Shown piece after piece: positions 31,753-42,791 of a DNA stretch of 64,000 bases. The notes below the pieces were generated by a model. The model had not been told where the DNA came from, did not search any database, and saw only the letters and a list, made by a program, of their open reading frames with translations. Numbering within the stretch: position 1 is the stretch's first letter; the number at the start of each line of letters is the position of its first letter. The DNA comes from Anaeramoeba flamelloides (taxonomy: Eukaryota > Metamonada > Anaeramoebidae), in contig JANTQA010000012.1 of assembly GCA_027625915.1 (NCBI GenBank), forward strand, positions 10,316,501 through 10,380,500, written 5' to 3'. Both the position numbers and the translations under genes were made by a program.

Positions 31753-34530
31753 TTAAAAAAATATAAATAAATTTAATAAAATTAATAATAATAATGAAAA
31801 TGAATAAAAGCTTTCTGTGCCTGATACTATATCATCATCGTCGTCGTCGTCATCACTGGAATCATTTGAATAAACTATTTGTAAAAGATAAGTAGTTTCT
31901 GTTTTGATATCAAGGGCAATTGAAAATTTATCGTTTGAAAGTTTTTCTGTACTGCTAATCTCCAAATCATAATAAGTCAAATACCAAGTAATTGTTTGGT
32001 CAGGGATCGATAAAATATCCAAATCTGAATGGAATGTGATTTGTATATCATTGATAGTATCGGGTGTCTCCGAATCTTCAACTCTAAATGTGTAATAAAT
32101 ATTTTCCCCATCGCCCTTGGGTCCCCATCGTTCGATATAACTTGACGTTGTATCTGATACTGTTGAAACGAATTCTATTGTTGATAAAGTGATTGGCATC
32201 CAACCGCTTTCTGCAATTAATTTGATTTTAGGGATATACCATTTAAATAAGGGGCGGTCTCTGTTATAATATTCAGGGTGGTCAAAATAATGAGAATTTG
32301 AGGATGCCTCTGGGGAAAAGAATCCAGGGAATATTCCGTAATGGAAGCTATAATCGAAATATCTTTGGGTTGTGTCCTTTGTCCAATTATCGCTAAAATC
32401 GGAATTTTGAAGGAACAGGTAGGGCTTTTTATATGCGATGCTTCTGTAAAAGGTCATATAATAATGCGCGAGGTTTGTATATGTGCCGTCTCTTAGCCAC
32501 GTTGTTTCTGTACCGAATACATCATACCATGCAGCAAATTGTGAAAACCTGAATAGGACGCCATTTGCCATTAAGGACTGATCTTCGCTCTTGTTTCTGA
32601 CCGTTTCGGCCAAAATCTTTGAAAAGGTGTAGGAATGCTGTTGCCCAAAAAAGGCAGCTTTATGGTTTTCATCGGTGATCAATGTCACCTTTTCCACATT
32701 AAAATGGCTTGGTCTGTAGTTTAAATTTTTTGAAAAGCATTCCAAGGAATCGACATAAACCCCTGAAATTTTGTAATTATTGTCACTGGCGTCTTGGTAA
32801 AATTTTTCAACTGTTTCGTACATTCTCATCCCCCTATTCACTGGGTAGAATTCCTTTGGGATGTCTTCGTTTGAGTTGACTAAGAATTTTGCTCCGTCGT
32901 TCCAATCTCTTTTTTCCTCTTGCCATTGTAAATGTAGGTTTTCGTCATAAATGCCCGAGCTGTTAATTTGCTTACATTTGTCCTGCGTGGCTTCACTGAG
33001 AGAGGCATTATTGGGGCACTCAACGATATAATTCCAAACATTTTCATCGGTGAGTTCAAAGCCCTCTGGTAGGCTGAGGTGCATGAGCCCGTTTTCAATG
33101 TAAGGGTAATTATAAATGTTGTTTTCATTCATAAATTCTGGTTCAGAAGAGCCCTCGTAAAACTTGAAGCCAAAATCCTCCCAGTCTTCAAGATCGGAAA
33201 TCTTTCGGAAGGGCATCCAGATACCTTGCTCCTCGGGGATTCGTTTCAAAAAGATGTCGGGATACACATAGTCATAATAAAAGGCCATTGACGCGCGGCA
33301 TTTGTGCTGAGAGTTTGGGAACTTGTAAATGATGAAATGGAGGTTGGAAGAGCCATCGAAATGGCTCTTTTTAAGGCCCACATGAAAGCTGACAAGATAT
33401 TCGCTGGATCTGGCGTTGTATTTGAAATCAAAGGCAAATAGCCCCTGATCAACGGGAACAGCCAGGGAGATACCATGTTCGCTCCCGCCGAGGCTTGAAT
33501 ATGGGTAAAAAGACATTGTCGCAGATCCAATATCAAAATTTCTTCGGGTGTAGACACCTTGCCCAACCTCTTCCTCATTTTCAGGATCAAAGCACCACGT
33601 GTAACTGTCGCTGGTTGCGTCGACGGGCAACGACCAAAACAATGTCACAGATCGATCTTGATCTTCATAAAGTTGTGGATCTTCGAGCTCCACATCGACA
33701 CTGATGTAATTGTCAAACGTCTCGTACGTGGCGTACAAATATAGGGTCGAGCTTTCGTCATTTGACTCACCAGTCTGGGTCCACGTGTTAGAATTTCTCG
33801 GAACCACTTCAGTTAGCTCAAATTGCGATCGTTCAAAGGGCTCGATTTTCAAATCATCAAACCAAACAGTCCCAGTTTTGTCTCGGAGTAAACAATAAAT
33901 CGATGCAGATTCGATCTCTCCTTCAAGCGTCACAATCCTTTCCATGTACTCCCAGTCATGTGTGCCTGTGTTAAACGCTAAGGTCTCTCCGTATTGATTC
34001 TCTCCAGAGGTAAGGGCAATGTCCATATAAAAGGCAAAGTCGCCTGCGTCAACTTCGCCGCTGACAGACTCGGCCTTTGCCCACCCAGAAATCTTAATGT
34101 AGTAAAGGCTTTCGCTCAAGCTTGAGGCCGGTTTCCATTGCTGATATGCAGCGCATTCCTCGCTTGTAGTGGAGGCACTCAATTTGACACACCTGTCCCC
34201 GGTCTTGCACCCAGTTGTTTCGTAGCTATAGCCATTAGACCATAAGGGCTTCCAGTGATCTGCCTGCTCGCTGTTTTCTGGATCTACGTCTTCAAAGGAT
34301 GGGTTTTCTAAATAATTCGTGTCGGAAGATGGCTGCGATAAGTGATCCAGATAGGAAAAGCCTGTTTTGATGGTCTCCTTCCAATCGCCAATTTGTGTGT
34401 CACCAGAATACACTTCTTCAACCCTTTCAGAAATAACTAACTTGAGCCCATTTTCTGTTTCCAGATTTTCACAACTTAGAAAAGATGATAAACAAAGAAG
34501 AATAAAAAGAAAAGTCCAAAATGTTTGCAT
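31753..34530 (-). CDS. Secreted, probably GPI-anchored carbohydrate-binding protein, possible glycoside hydrolase (925 aa)
   Basis: Single exon. Residues 1-20 form a signal peptide (FWTFLFILLCLSSFLSC). Residues about 72-235 look like a CBM-type beta-sandwich of the NPSFE class: YLENPSFEDVD, then WYL-type aromatic strands, then GTVWFDDLKIEPF. The middle and C-terminal parts (about 400-800) contain PDIFLKRIPEEQGIWMPFRK, GVYVDSLECF and FHYGIFPGFFSPEA. These read like a TIM-barrel glycosidase with an acidic residue after a strand, but I cannot assign a GH family. The end has an Asp-rich spacer and a 15-residue hydrophobic tail with no charged residues after it, typical of a GPI signal. The reading frame is visibly less AT-rich than its neighbours and has no intron, so transfer from bacteria is possible. 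Role: surface or secreted polysaccharide binding or degradation (inference). Confidence 0.7.
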   Translation of the reverse strand: MQTFWTFLFILLCLSSFLSCENLETENGLKLVISERVEEVYSGDTQIGDWKETIKTGFSYLDHLSQPSSDTNYLENPSFEDVDPENSEQADHWKPLWSNGYSYETTGCKTGDRCVKLSASTTSEECAAYQQWKPASSLSESLYYIKISGWAKAESVSGEVDAGDFAFYMDIALTSGENQYGETLAFNTGTHDWEYMERIVTLEGEIESASIYCLLRDKTGTVWFDDLKIEPFERSQFELTEVVPRNSNTWTQTGESNDESSTLYLYATYETFDNYISVDVELEDPQLYEDQDRSVTLFWSLPVDATSDSYTWCFDPENEEEVGQGVYTRRNFDIGSATMSFYPYSSLGGSEHGISLAVPVDQGLFAFDFKYNARSSEYLVSFHVGLKKSHFDGSSNLHFIIYKFPNSQHKCRASMAFYYDYVYPDIFLKRIPEEQGIWMPFRKISDLEDWEDFGFKFYEGSSEPEFMNENNIYNYPYIENGLMHLSLPEGFELTDENVWNYIVECPNNASLSEATQDKCKQINSSGIYDENLHLQWQEEKRDWNDGAKFLVNSNEDIPKEFYPVNRGMRMYETVEKFYQDASDNNYKISGVYVDSLECFSKNLNYRPSHFNVEKVTLITDENHKAAFFGQQHSYTFSKILAETVRNKSEDQSLMANGVLFRFSQFAAWYDVFGTETTWLRDGTYTNLAHYYMTFYRSIAYKKPYLFLQNSDFSDNWTKDTTQRYFDYSFHYGIFPGFFSPEASSNSHYFDHPEYYNRDRPLFKWYIPKIKLIAESGWMPITLSTIEFVSTVSDTTSSYIERWGPKGDGENIYYTFRVEDSETPDTINDIQITFHSDLDILSIPDQTITWYLTYYDLEISSTEKLSNDKFSIALDIKTETTYLLQIVYSNDSSDDDDDDDDIVSGTESFYSFSLLLLILLNLFIFF

Positions 34531-34722
34531 TTTTGATTTGGAGAAAAATTAAAAAAATGTTGAAAATTATTTATTGTTTCTTCTTCCTTTGAAAGGTAAA
34601 ATTATTTACTTCCTCTTGGGTAGTTTAAAAATACTTTTTTATTGTTACTTTTTGTTATTCTGGAAAAAATTCTGAATAAGAGAAATTTGGTTTTGTTTAT
34701 TGAATAAAATCTAAAATCCACA

Positions 34723-34938
34723 TTACATGACTATTGATTCTTCTTGTTTTTTTTTCACTAAGTTTCTTATCGATTCGGGTGTATTTGATCCAGACCAAAG
34801 TGATGGCTTGACCACCAAGAAAGGATAAAATGAAAGTGCACTCCTTTTTGATTGGGACAATTTATTTGTTGAAAAAATAATTTCTTTGGAGTAATCAATT
34901 GGGCAAAAAATTCCAACAAAAAAACAGTTTAAAAACAT
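34723..34938 (-). CDS. Possible small gene or 5' exon upstream of the secreted protein
   Basis: Open from ATG at 34938 to TAA, 71 codons. It begins MFLNCFFVGIFCPIDYSKEI and includes FLVVKPSLWSGSNTPESIRN. Base composition is richer than the surroundings over 34750-34860, and it lies about 190 bases upstream of the next gene on the same strand. No known family is recognised, and no splice join to the next gene is needed since that gene has its own signal peptide. Could be chance. Confidence 0.25.
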   Translation of the reverse strand: MFLNCFFVGIFCPIDYSKEIIFSTNKLSQSKRSALSFYPFLVVKPSLWSGSNTPESIRNLVKKKQEESIVM

Positions 34939-35340
34939 TCTCAATTCGAAAGAAAATCAAAATTTAATAAAAAAAATTCCTATTATCTTATTTTAAATTT
35001 CCAAAGGGTGAAATTTCTTCAATTTGAAACAGATTGTTTTCTTTTAGCGCACAATCAATTTGATCTAATTTGTGGTTATTTTGTAAACCACTCTAAATTT
35101 GGCAAAGTTAGGATTGTGTATCATTCTTGAGATAAAATAATTTTATTTGAAAAATGCAAAAAATAAATCTTCAAGATATCAAAAAGCATCCAAATACCAA
35201 TAATTCAAAACTAACACAGTTTTTTTCAGAATTGTATATTCAGAAACATTCAAATAGTAAATTGACTGTCGATATTTGGTGGTTTTTTTCTAAAAATGTA
35301 CTCTTTTCATTTTTGGAGATTGATCTTACTTTAAATGTTG
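34930..35340 (+). repeat. Duplicated block, copy 1
   Basis: Matches 37400-37810 in order: TTTTAAATTTCCAAAGGGT, AAATTTCTTCAATTT, CTAATTTGTGGTTA, TTTGGCAAAGT.AGGATT, TCAAAAAGC.CC and TTTTTCTAAAAATGT. The direct repeats lie 2.5 kb apart. A 63-codon frame at 35154-35345 is not preserved in the second copy. Confidence 0.65.
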
Positions 35341-35458
35341 AATAGTTTTTAATAAAGTCTAGGATCTGAAAAGAATTCTAGACGTGAAAAAAATACAGGA
35401 CATAAAATCATTAACTTGCGAGATTTTTAATTATTTATCTTTGGAAATCTGTTGTGTA

Positions 35459-35935
35459 CAGTGATCAAAATAATGCGTACACAACGACTATAATCCGTGT
35501 TTCAAAATATTATCCGTGCTTTTTTTTCTTCTTGTACCAAGGCAACATCCAATCTACTACCAAATAGTATACCTGAGCCCAAATCAATTTTGAAAGTAAA
35601 GGTCTGGTTATTTTCAGTAAAATTTAAATAATTAATGCAAATAGTTGAAAATTTTCCATAATATTCTCAATTTTTTTGAAATTTTTTATTTTTTTTATGA
35701 TTAAAATTTTCAAAAAAATTAACTCTATTTTTTGAGATAAATTTTGCAATTTGATCCTTTATTTTTAGAATTTCTTTTTAAATAATAGAACTTTAAGAAA
35801 CCAATACCATATTTTTTTCGGCTTTATTATTGGTTTCTTTGATTGGTTAATGTATAGGTTTTCTATAACAAAAAAACACGCTTTTTATTTTGAAACACTG
35901 ATTATATTTTTTTGCACGCTTTATTTTGACTACCG
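35459..35935 (+). mobile_element. MITE-C copy 2 (477 bp, TA-flanked)
   Basis: Left end CAGTGATCAAAATAATGCGT; right end GCTTTATTTTGACTACCG. The inverted repeats are about 50 bp, continue through CGTGTTTCAAAA / TTTTGAAACACTG, and are flanked by TA. The body is shared with 63181-63659 (reversed). CAGT at the tip and a TA duplication fit Tc1/mariner. Confidence 0.85.
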
Positions 35936-35944
35936 TAATTTCTT

Positions 35945-36225
35945 TTATTTAAGGTTTACAATCCCTGTAATAGGAAAAAAGATTATCTTGTGTAGGGTGT
36001 AGTGACTTGTTAATTTGGTTCTTCGCTGATCGGTCTTGTGCTTGGTATAGGTTTTAAGAGGTGGTTCAAAATGGCAATTTTTGATAATTTATTTTTTTTT
36101 CCGAAATCCAAATCAAAGAGTGAAAGAATAATAGATTGGAAGTTATTTAAGAAATAATTTAGATTTTTGGTTGCAGAAGAAACTTTTAATTTACTTTTTA
36201 GTCAATTAACTAAATGAAAACAATT
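35945..36225 (+). repeat. R8 repeat copy 1
   Basis: Shares GTAGTGACTTGTTAATTTGG, GGTTTTAAGAG, TTTTTCCGAAATC, AAGAGTG and AGTCAATTAACTAAATG with the region around 63040-63850, and with 49470-49700. Confidence 0.55.
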
Positions 36226-37399
36226 TTTTTTTCAAAGAAATTTTCCTTGTAGTAATTTCTGAGAGTATGTACGAATAAAATAACCATTGAAAGTTTAATC
36301 TTATTTTAAAAATACAAAAAAAAATAATTGAAATATTGAATCCATTAAAGATTAGAAAAGATATTCATTTATTTTTATTCAAAAATTAATTTATTCTATT
36401 TCTTGAAAATTAAAAAGTTGTACAATATTTGTTTTCAAATATAAAGATTTTCAAGAACAAACAATCCATTATTGAAATCAGATATTTGATAATATTTCTT
36501 TTTTATATAATTATTAAAAATATTAATTTGAAAATTGTTTTATATGTTGGGGTATCTTAAAAAAATTTGGAGAAAGAACTGTATAACCTATTGGTATTTT
36601 TATTACTTTAGTTGATTAAAATTACTTACTGAAAAAATCAAGATTGGGTGATTAATTATTGATTATAAACAATCAAACTAAAAAATTATTTACTTAAGTT
36701 ATAAGTTAAATTTTCCGGGTTTTAATTAAATATTTTGGGAAAATATTTAATTTGATTGAGTCATTCTTTTTTCTCTGAATTTTTTGTTAAAAAAAAGAAA
36801 AAGAAATTCTAAATCAGAATTGAATAAAGAAAAATTTTATTTTTTCAAGTTTGAAATAATTATGGTAATTTTTTCAAATTCAGTGGATTTTTTTTATTGA
36901 TTTTTTTATAAATTATTGGAATGTTTATTAATTAACAAGTATACTGCCTAAAATTATAATTAGATCTCCAAATAGATTAATTATTTTTGGTTTTATACAA
37001 TAAACAGAAATTTTCCAAATAATAAAAAGAAGATTGTTTGAAAATTCTTGAAAATTGATATTTGAACTTAAATACTCTACATCAAAAAAATTTATTTTGA
37101 TAACAAAATGAAAATATTTGTTATTGTTTTTTGTTTTACTAAAACTATCAATTCACTTTTAGTGTCATTCACAATTTCAAAAATAATAATAATTGTCTAA
37201 TAAAAAAAAAAATTTCAATAGTCTGCTGTGACCCATAAGTCTCTAGTCATTTACCATGAATTTACTTCATACTCAAGGAGTGTTTTGAAACGAAAAGGGA
37301 TATTGTGAAATTGCCTTTCTTTTGATTGATAAAATTCAAATATGAAATAAAAATGTTTGAGAGGATCCTAATTGAAAAAACAAATCATTTCAAAAAAAA

Positions 37400-37810
37400 A
37401 GTTTAAAAGATTCTCAATTACAAAAAATCAAATTTTCAAAAAAAAAAATACTTGTTTTAAATTTCCAAAGGGTTAAATTTCTTCAATTTAATACAAATTG
37501 CTTTCTTAAAGTATACAATCCATTTAATTTGATTTAATCTAATTTGTGGTTAGATTGTAACTCTATATATATTTGGCAAAGTAAGGATTTTGTAAAATTT
37601 TTGAGAAAATAAATAACTAATTTGAGAAAGGAAAAAAATGAACAAAAAAATCTTCGGGATCTCAAAAAGCGCCAAAAGAGCAGTATTTCAAAACAAACTA
37701 AGAAATTTTCAAAATGATATAATCACAACAATTCTAATTGAAAATCGAGACATACTCTTTGGCACTTATTTCTAAAAATGTCCTCTTTTTTGATTGTTTG
37801 ATTTTTTGAG
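37400..37810 (+). repeat. Duplicated block, copy 2
   Basis: Direct-repeat partner of 34930-35340; see that entry. It is slightly longer around TTTAATTTGATTTAATCTAA. It lies 760 bases upstream of the DnaJ ATG. Confidence 0.65.
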
Positions 37811-38472
37811 GTTCATCAGACTTCACAGGTTGGTTAGTTTTTGATTGGTATTAAGCACTCATTAAAAGTCCAAAAATTTTTTAATGGATTTCAGAAAAAT
37901 ATTTTTGACTGTAAAGGACACAGCCCTTAAATTTTTTTTTTTTCCAAAATTCACTTTATGGAAACAAAAAACTCTAAATTAGTACATAACAAAACAATTT
38001 GAACTTTAAGAAGTAAAATTATAAAAAACAATTAACTTTAATCCAAAAAGTTAAATCATTAAAAAAGAAAAATAAAATTTTTTTTTGAATTTGTGATGAT
38101 GAAATTTCATCAAATAACTTATTTCATAATTATCACAAGAGTAAAATCAACAGAACTCTTTTCTTTCAAAGAAACGAATAAGTCACAGAAACTATCAATT
38201 CATTCTTTAAAAACAATTTATTCCTAAAAAGAATTTTTACTCTGTTTAAAAAGAAGCACCAAAAAACAAGATTGATAATCTGAAAAAGTTTTAGTCTTTA
38301 ACAAACTTTTAGAATTTCTTTTTGTGAGAAACAATTCTCTTATCTTTTTATTCTAATTTTCTTCTTTTAGAATTTTTTCTTCTATAATAACTCCAAAATT
38401 CTTATTTGGTTCGTTATAGATCTTGACGTTGTTCGAAATCTTCTTCAAAATTTTAATTTATTTTTTAAACTT

Positions 38473-38504
<32 letters not shown>

Positions 38505-38570
38505 TCTCCTCTGGTTTGTCTTTCCATCCTGCTCATAATTTTTACTTTTCCAAAAATCTTAATCAACTAA

Positions 38571-39527
38571 ATGAGGTTTTTTGGATCAAGTGAATTAATC
38601 CTATTTTCCATCACTCTCTTCCAAATCGTCAAAGGAATTAATACTCACTACGATACACTCGATGTTACCAAAGCAGCGAGCATTGGAGAAATCCGAAGTC
38701 AATATTTAAAGCTAGTGAAGCAGTACCACCCAGATGTGAACAAATCGCCTGAAGCACAAGGCAAGTTTGTCAAAATCCAAACTGCATGGGAGGTCTTAAA
38801 AGAACCAATAGCCAAAAATAAATATGATCGATCTTTGCTTGATGAAAGAAATAACAAACAACATTCCCCACGAGGCGCATCTCGAAACCGAAACGAAAAT
38901 GGGTATGAAAACTCTTACCAACACCAAACATTTACTTTTACAACAAACTCAAACGAAAATAAAGATAGCTTTTTCCAATTCAATGTAAATTTAGATTCCT
39001 TTTTCAAGCCAAACCCAAACAATTTTCAAAGTACACAGCTATTATTTGAATCTGATCGTAATACAATCGGCTTGTCTTATTTTAATTTCCAACAACATTT
39101 CTTAAATTCAGTCAAATCTACGGTCACAATTTGCATAGCATATAGCTATTCCCTCGAGTCTCGAGCACTTTCAAGGATTTGGGAAAGATTAACTGCAAAG
39201 TATGCCAAATATGGAGTTAAATTCTTTGCTTTCAATATCGAGCAAAAACCAGACTTAATGAATTATTTTCAAATTACTGGTAATGGCGTACCACAAATTT
39301 TCAGTCTAATTGAAACAAATGAAAATAACAACAAATATAACAAAATCTTATTTAAAGATTTAGATATGAGCGACACTAAAGCACATTTTTTTCAGAAATT
39401 TGATGACTATATTCGATCTCTATTTGAAAAAAATAATAAAATTACATTAATAAATAATAACAAGGAATTTAATATTGTCAAAAATAACCCAACATTAAAA
39501 TTTAGACCTTCAGTCTTATTAGTAATC

Positions 39528-39561
<34 letters not shown>

Positions 39562-40358
39562 ATAATAACAATAATGATAATAAGCAAAAAAAAATACCAT
39601 TATTTTATTATTATTTTTCATTAAAATACTATCGAAATCTTGATTTTTATTTAATTAAAGATTCTTCAATTTTGAAAAGCCAATTACCAAACAATAATGA
39701 AAATTTCTTTTTGACAATTTTTAACGATAAATTTAATAATTTTAACACCAACATTAACAACAAGGTTAATAATAATAATCACGGCAATATACTTTGGTAT
39801 ACCATAAACAATGCAGAAAATAATCTCCATTTAATTGAATCAACAATATTACAAAACAAACAAATGACTGTAACAAGAATAAGTGGGGAAGAAACCTTTG
39901 GTTCTATTTGTAAAACCAAAGACAAATATTGTGTATTATGGTTTACTGAAATGGATACCAAAAATTTTAAAAATGATTTAATAAAATATAAAGACTTTGC
40001 AAGAAACACATCAACAGTATTGGAAAAGCCAGTGAATTTTGGATTTCTTCATACCCCAACTCAAAAAGAATTTTGTTCACAATTTATGAAAAATTTTAAA
40101 AATAAAATAATAATCCTAAATGTCATGGGTAATGGACTAATGAGATACATAATATTGGATAGTTTGAGTCAACTCCGCTCAATTAAAAATGGAAATAAAT
40201 TCCCCATTTCGAGTCAATATAGAAGAATCCAATTAAAAGAAGAAATTTTTTATACCGAAAAATCCAATTTTAATTGGTTTCTTTATTTAATCATCCCTTC
40301 ATTTCTTTTTTTAATTTCATATTTGAATTGGGTAAAAAAATTTTTTTCCATTATTTAA
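38571..40358 (+). CDS. ER-membrane J-protein with thioredoxin-like domains (DNAJC16-like)
   Basis: Single exon, 595 aa. Residues 1-22 form a signal sequence. A J domain at about 26-90 has the HPD tripeptide at 53-55 (VKQYHPDVNKSPEA), so it should stimulate an Hsp70, presumably BiP in the ER lumen. Residues about 165-285 form a thioredoxin-like fold (VTICIAYSYSLESRALSRIW then GVKFFAFNIEQKP and NGVPQIFSLIE). The CxxC site is replaced by a Ser-rich stretch, so it is unlikely to be redox-active. A poly-Asn run (about 320-340, AAC codons) separates a second thioredoxin-like part. One membrane helix near the C-terminus (WFLYLIIPSFLFLISYL) leaves a short basic tail. The ATG follows a long C/T tract. 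The layout J, Trx-like, TM resembles DNAJC16 (ERdj8); the match is by architecture, so no symbol is given. Confidence 0.85.
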
Positions 40359-42791
40359 TTTGATTTAATTTGATATGATCTGATTTTATCTGATATGCTT
40401 AGTTTTGATTTGATCTAAATTAGCTCACTTTTTTAAATCAATTGATTAATTTTCGATATTAATATAGAAATAATATCTATCTTTAATAATTTATAAGATT
40501 TTTATTTTCTTCTTTATTTAATTGTTATTAATCAATTTAAATATGTGTATTAACTATTTTTATTTAGTTTACTTGATTTAAAATCTTGATTTATTATTGT
40601 TTAATTTTAGTGAAGATTAAATAATAATAATAATAATTTTTTCACATATTATTTTAATAATAATTCTTAATAATATTTTTTATTATTATCCTATCTCAAT
40701 TTCTAATTTTTATTCTGTTTTTTGTCTCTTTTTGTGATTTCTTTTTTCCTTTTTTATAAAATGTATTTTTGAATATTTTGTTTTAAAAATTTTTATAAAT
40801 AAACTATGTTTCTGTTAAAGGTTCTCCTTAAAAATATCATGATATCAATTATTTTCTATAAATTGATCCATTGAAGAATAAATAAGAAATAAGTAGAATA
40901 ATACAGAAAATAGAAATAGTTGAACTAAAACAAATCAATCAAAGTATTTTCTCAAAAATTGAAATACTCAAATTCTAATGGCCATATTGAGTTAAAAAAA
41001 AAATGTTCTGTTTCTCGATCTTCAATTAAAGATCCAAAGAAAATTCCAATAGAAATAAAGATGATCAATTCTACAAAATGATTCTTCTATTTCAATATCT
41101 TTAGAATCACAGATTTTTATTTAGTGAATAAAGGTTTTGTAATAAAAAAAAATTATAAAATGAAATACTTTATAGATAAAATAAAGATTGGAAAAAAATA
41201 ATAAAAAGAAAAAATTTAAAATTGATTATTATTTTTAAATTTCCAAAATAAAATTTTTTGTTCTACTATTTATGAAATTTTTTTTCTAAATTTAATTTAT
41301 ATAATTGTCACAGAGGTTTCTTTGGTTGAAAAATGGTTTATTTTATTATATAAATATTATCTATTGAGTTTATCTTCTATTTTGAGCTTATTTTAGAAAA
41401 AAAAAAACAAAAACGAACAATTTTTTTAAAAAAAAAAAAAGTTGAAAATGTTGACAAATAACAATTACATTGAATTTAAGAAATTAACGATTGTAATAAC
41501 TTGAAAAATATTTTTTATACTGAAAATTGAATCCAAAAACATTCAACAAAGAATTAATTTATTATTGAAGTTTGAAAATGAAATATATTTTTGGAACTAC
41601 TTAAAATATTCTAATCAAGAACACTTACTAATATGTTTCAATAATTTACTTTTTGAGATAAAAATATTTATTATTAATCAAAACATTTGCTAAAATTAAA
41701 ATAAATAATATTTATTTAGCAATTTTTTAAATATTATTTTTTCTCTCTTTGTTCTAATTTAAATTCTTACTTTTGGTGCCTATAAAATGATTTAATATAT
41801 ACAAAAAAAAAAAAAAAAGGCAATTAACTTTTTAACAAAATTAGAGTGGAACTAATGGTTGAAAGAAATGATCAAAATTTTTATTTTATTTGTAATCATC
41901 TTTGTGAATTTCATTACAAATTTGATTTGATTTAATAAAAAAAGTTCTGCTAATTATTAAAAATATTGTTATTTCAAATTTTTTTATAGATTTAAATCAC
42001 CTAAAAAAAAAAAAATAAACCAGATATACACAAAAATTGCATTGAAAAAGTGGATTCATAAAAAAAATATCTAAAAACTTTTTTATCGTTTTTTCAACTA
42101 TTATTCTTTTCTTATTTTTCTTTATTTTTTTTCAAAAAAAATCAACGAAGGATAAAAAGATTTATTGTATTAAACACTTATTCATTTCAAAATTTCATTT
42201 AGAACATCATTTCAGATTGACCAACTGAATAATTTTAAACAAAATTAACTTTGAATCAACAAAGATCATAAATACTTGTAACTTTTTTCTTAGAAATAAG
42301 AAGATTTAAACAGAGTCAATTCAATAAAAGAAAAAAAAAAAAAAACTGCTTTATGATAAGAATCTGAAATAAAGAAAATCTGAAATCATATAAAATTATC
42401 AAAATTCATTAAAAAATTTCTAATATAAATATATCAACAAATGTTTGAATGCTTAGTAACACTTTTTTACTTTTTGAAGTACATATCTAAAACAAAAATA
42501 ATTTAGTTTTTGAATTTGAAATTAAATAATTTGATAGATTTTCTGATATTTATCCAATAACAATTTAAGAAATCTTTTTATATTTATTCCAACATTTTGA
42601 TTATTTATTCGAACACTTTTCACTAACCAAAATTCTCGACAATTAATTTATTTATGATCATCGCCAATTTATTGGGTAAATAGAAATTGAATTTACAAGT
42701 TTTAAATTTAATGTAATTATTATTCCCGAACAAAAATAAAAAAATAAAATATTAAACATTTATTAAAAATAAATTTTATTCAAATTAAAGA
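40359..42791. other. Intergenic region between convergent DnaJ and ARL5 genes
   Basis: Starts with imperfect TGATTT/TGATATG repeats (40361-40425). R7 copy 3 lies at 40806-41165. Nothing else beyond A/T-rich sequence and homopolymers was seen. Confidence 0.6.
40806..41165 (+). repeat. R7 dispersed repeat, copy 3
   Basis: Contains GATATCAATTATTTTCTATA, AAGAATAAATAAGAAATAAG, TCAAAAATTGAAATACTC and CTTTAGAATCACAG, plus AAGAAAATTCCAATAGAAAT. The last is also found at the start of LINE1 copy 3 (58040). Confidence 0.5.

Larger units (their letters stand above)
34531..38570. other. Intergenic region between divergent genes
   Basis: The promoters of the secreted-protein gene and the DnaJ gene lie here. 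Contents are a duplicated block (34930-35340 and 37400-37810), MITE-C copy 2 and R8 copy 1. A pyrimidine tract of about 40 bases (38469-38508) precedes the DnaJ ATG. A weak minus-strand ORF of 71 codons starts at 34938. Confidence 0.55.

Noticed and set aside
32880-33898. Several short ORFs on both strands
   Set aside because: All lie inside the 925-aa secreted-protein gene in other frames; its longer open frames are due to lower AT content.
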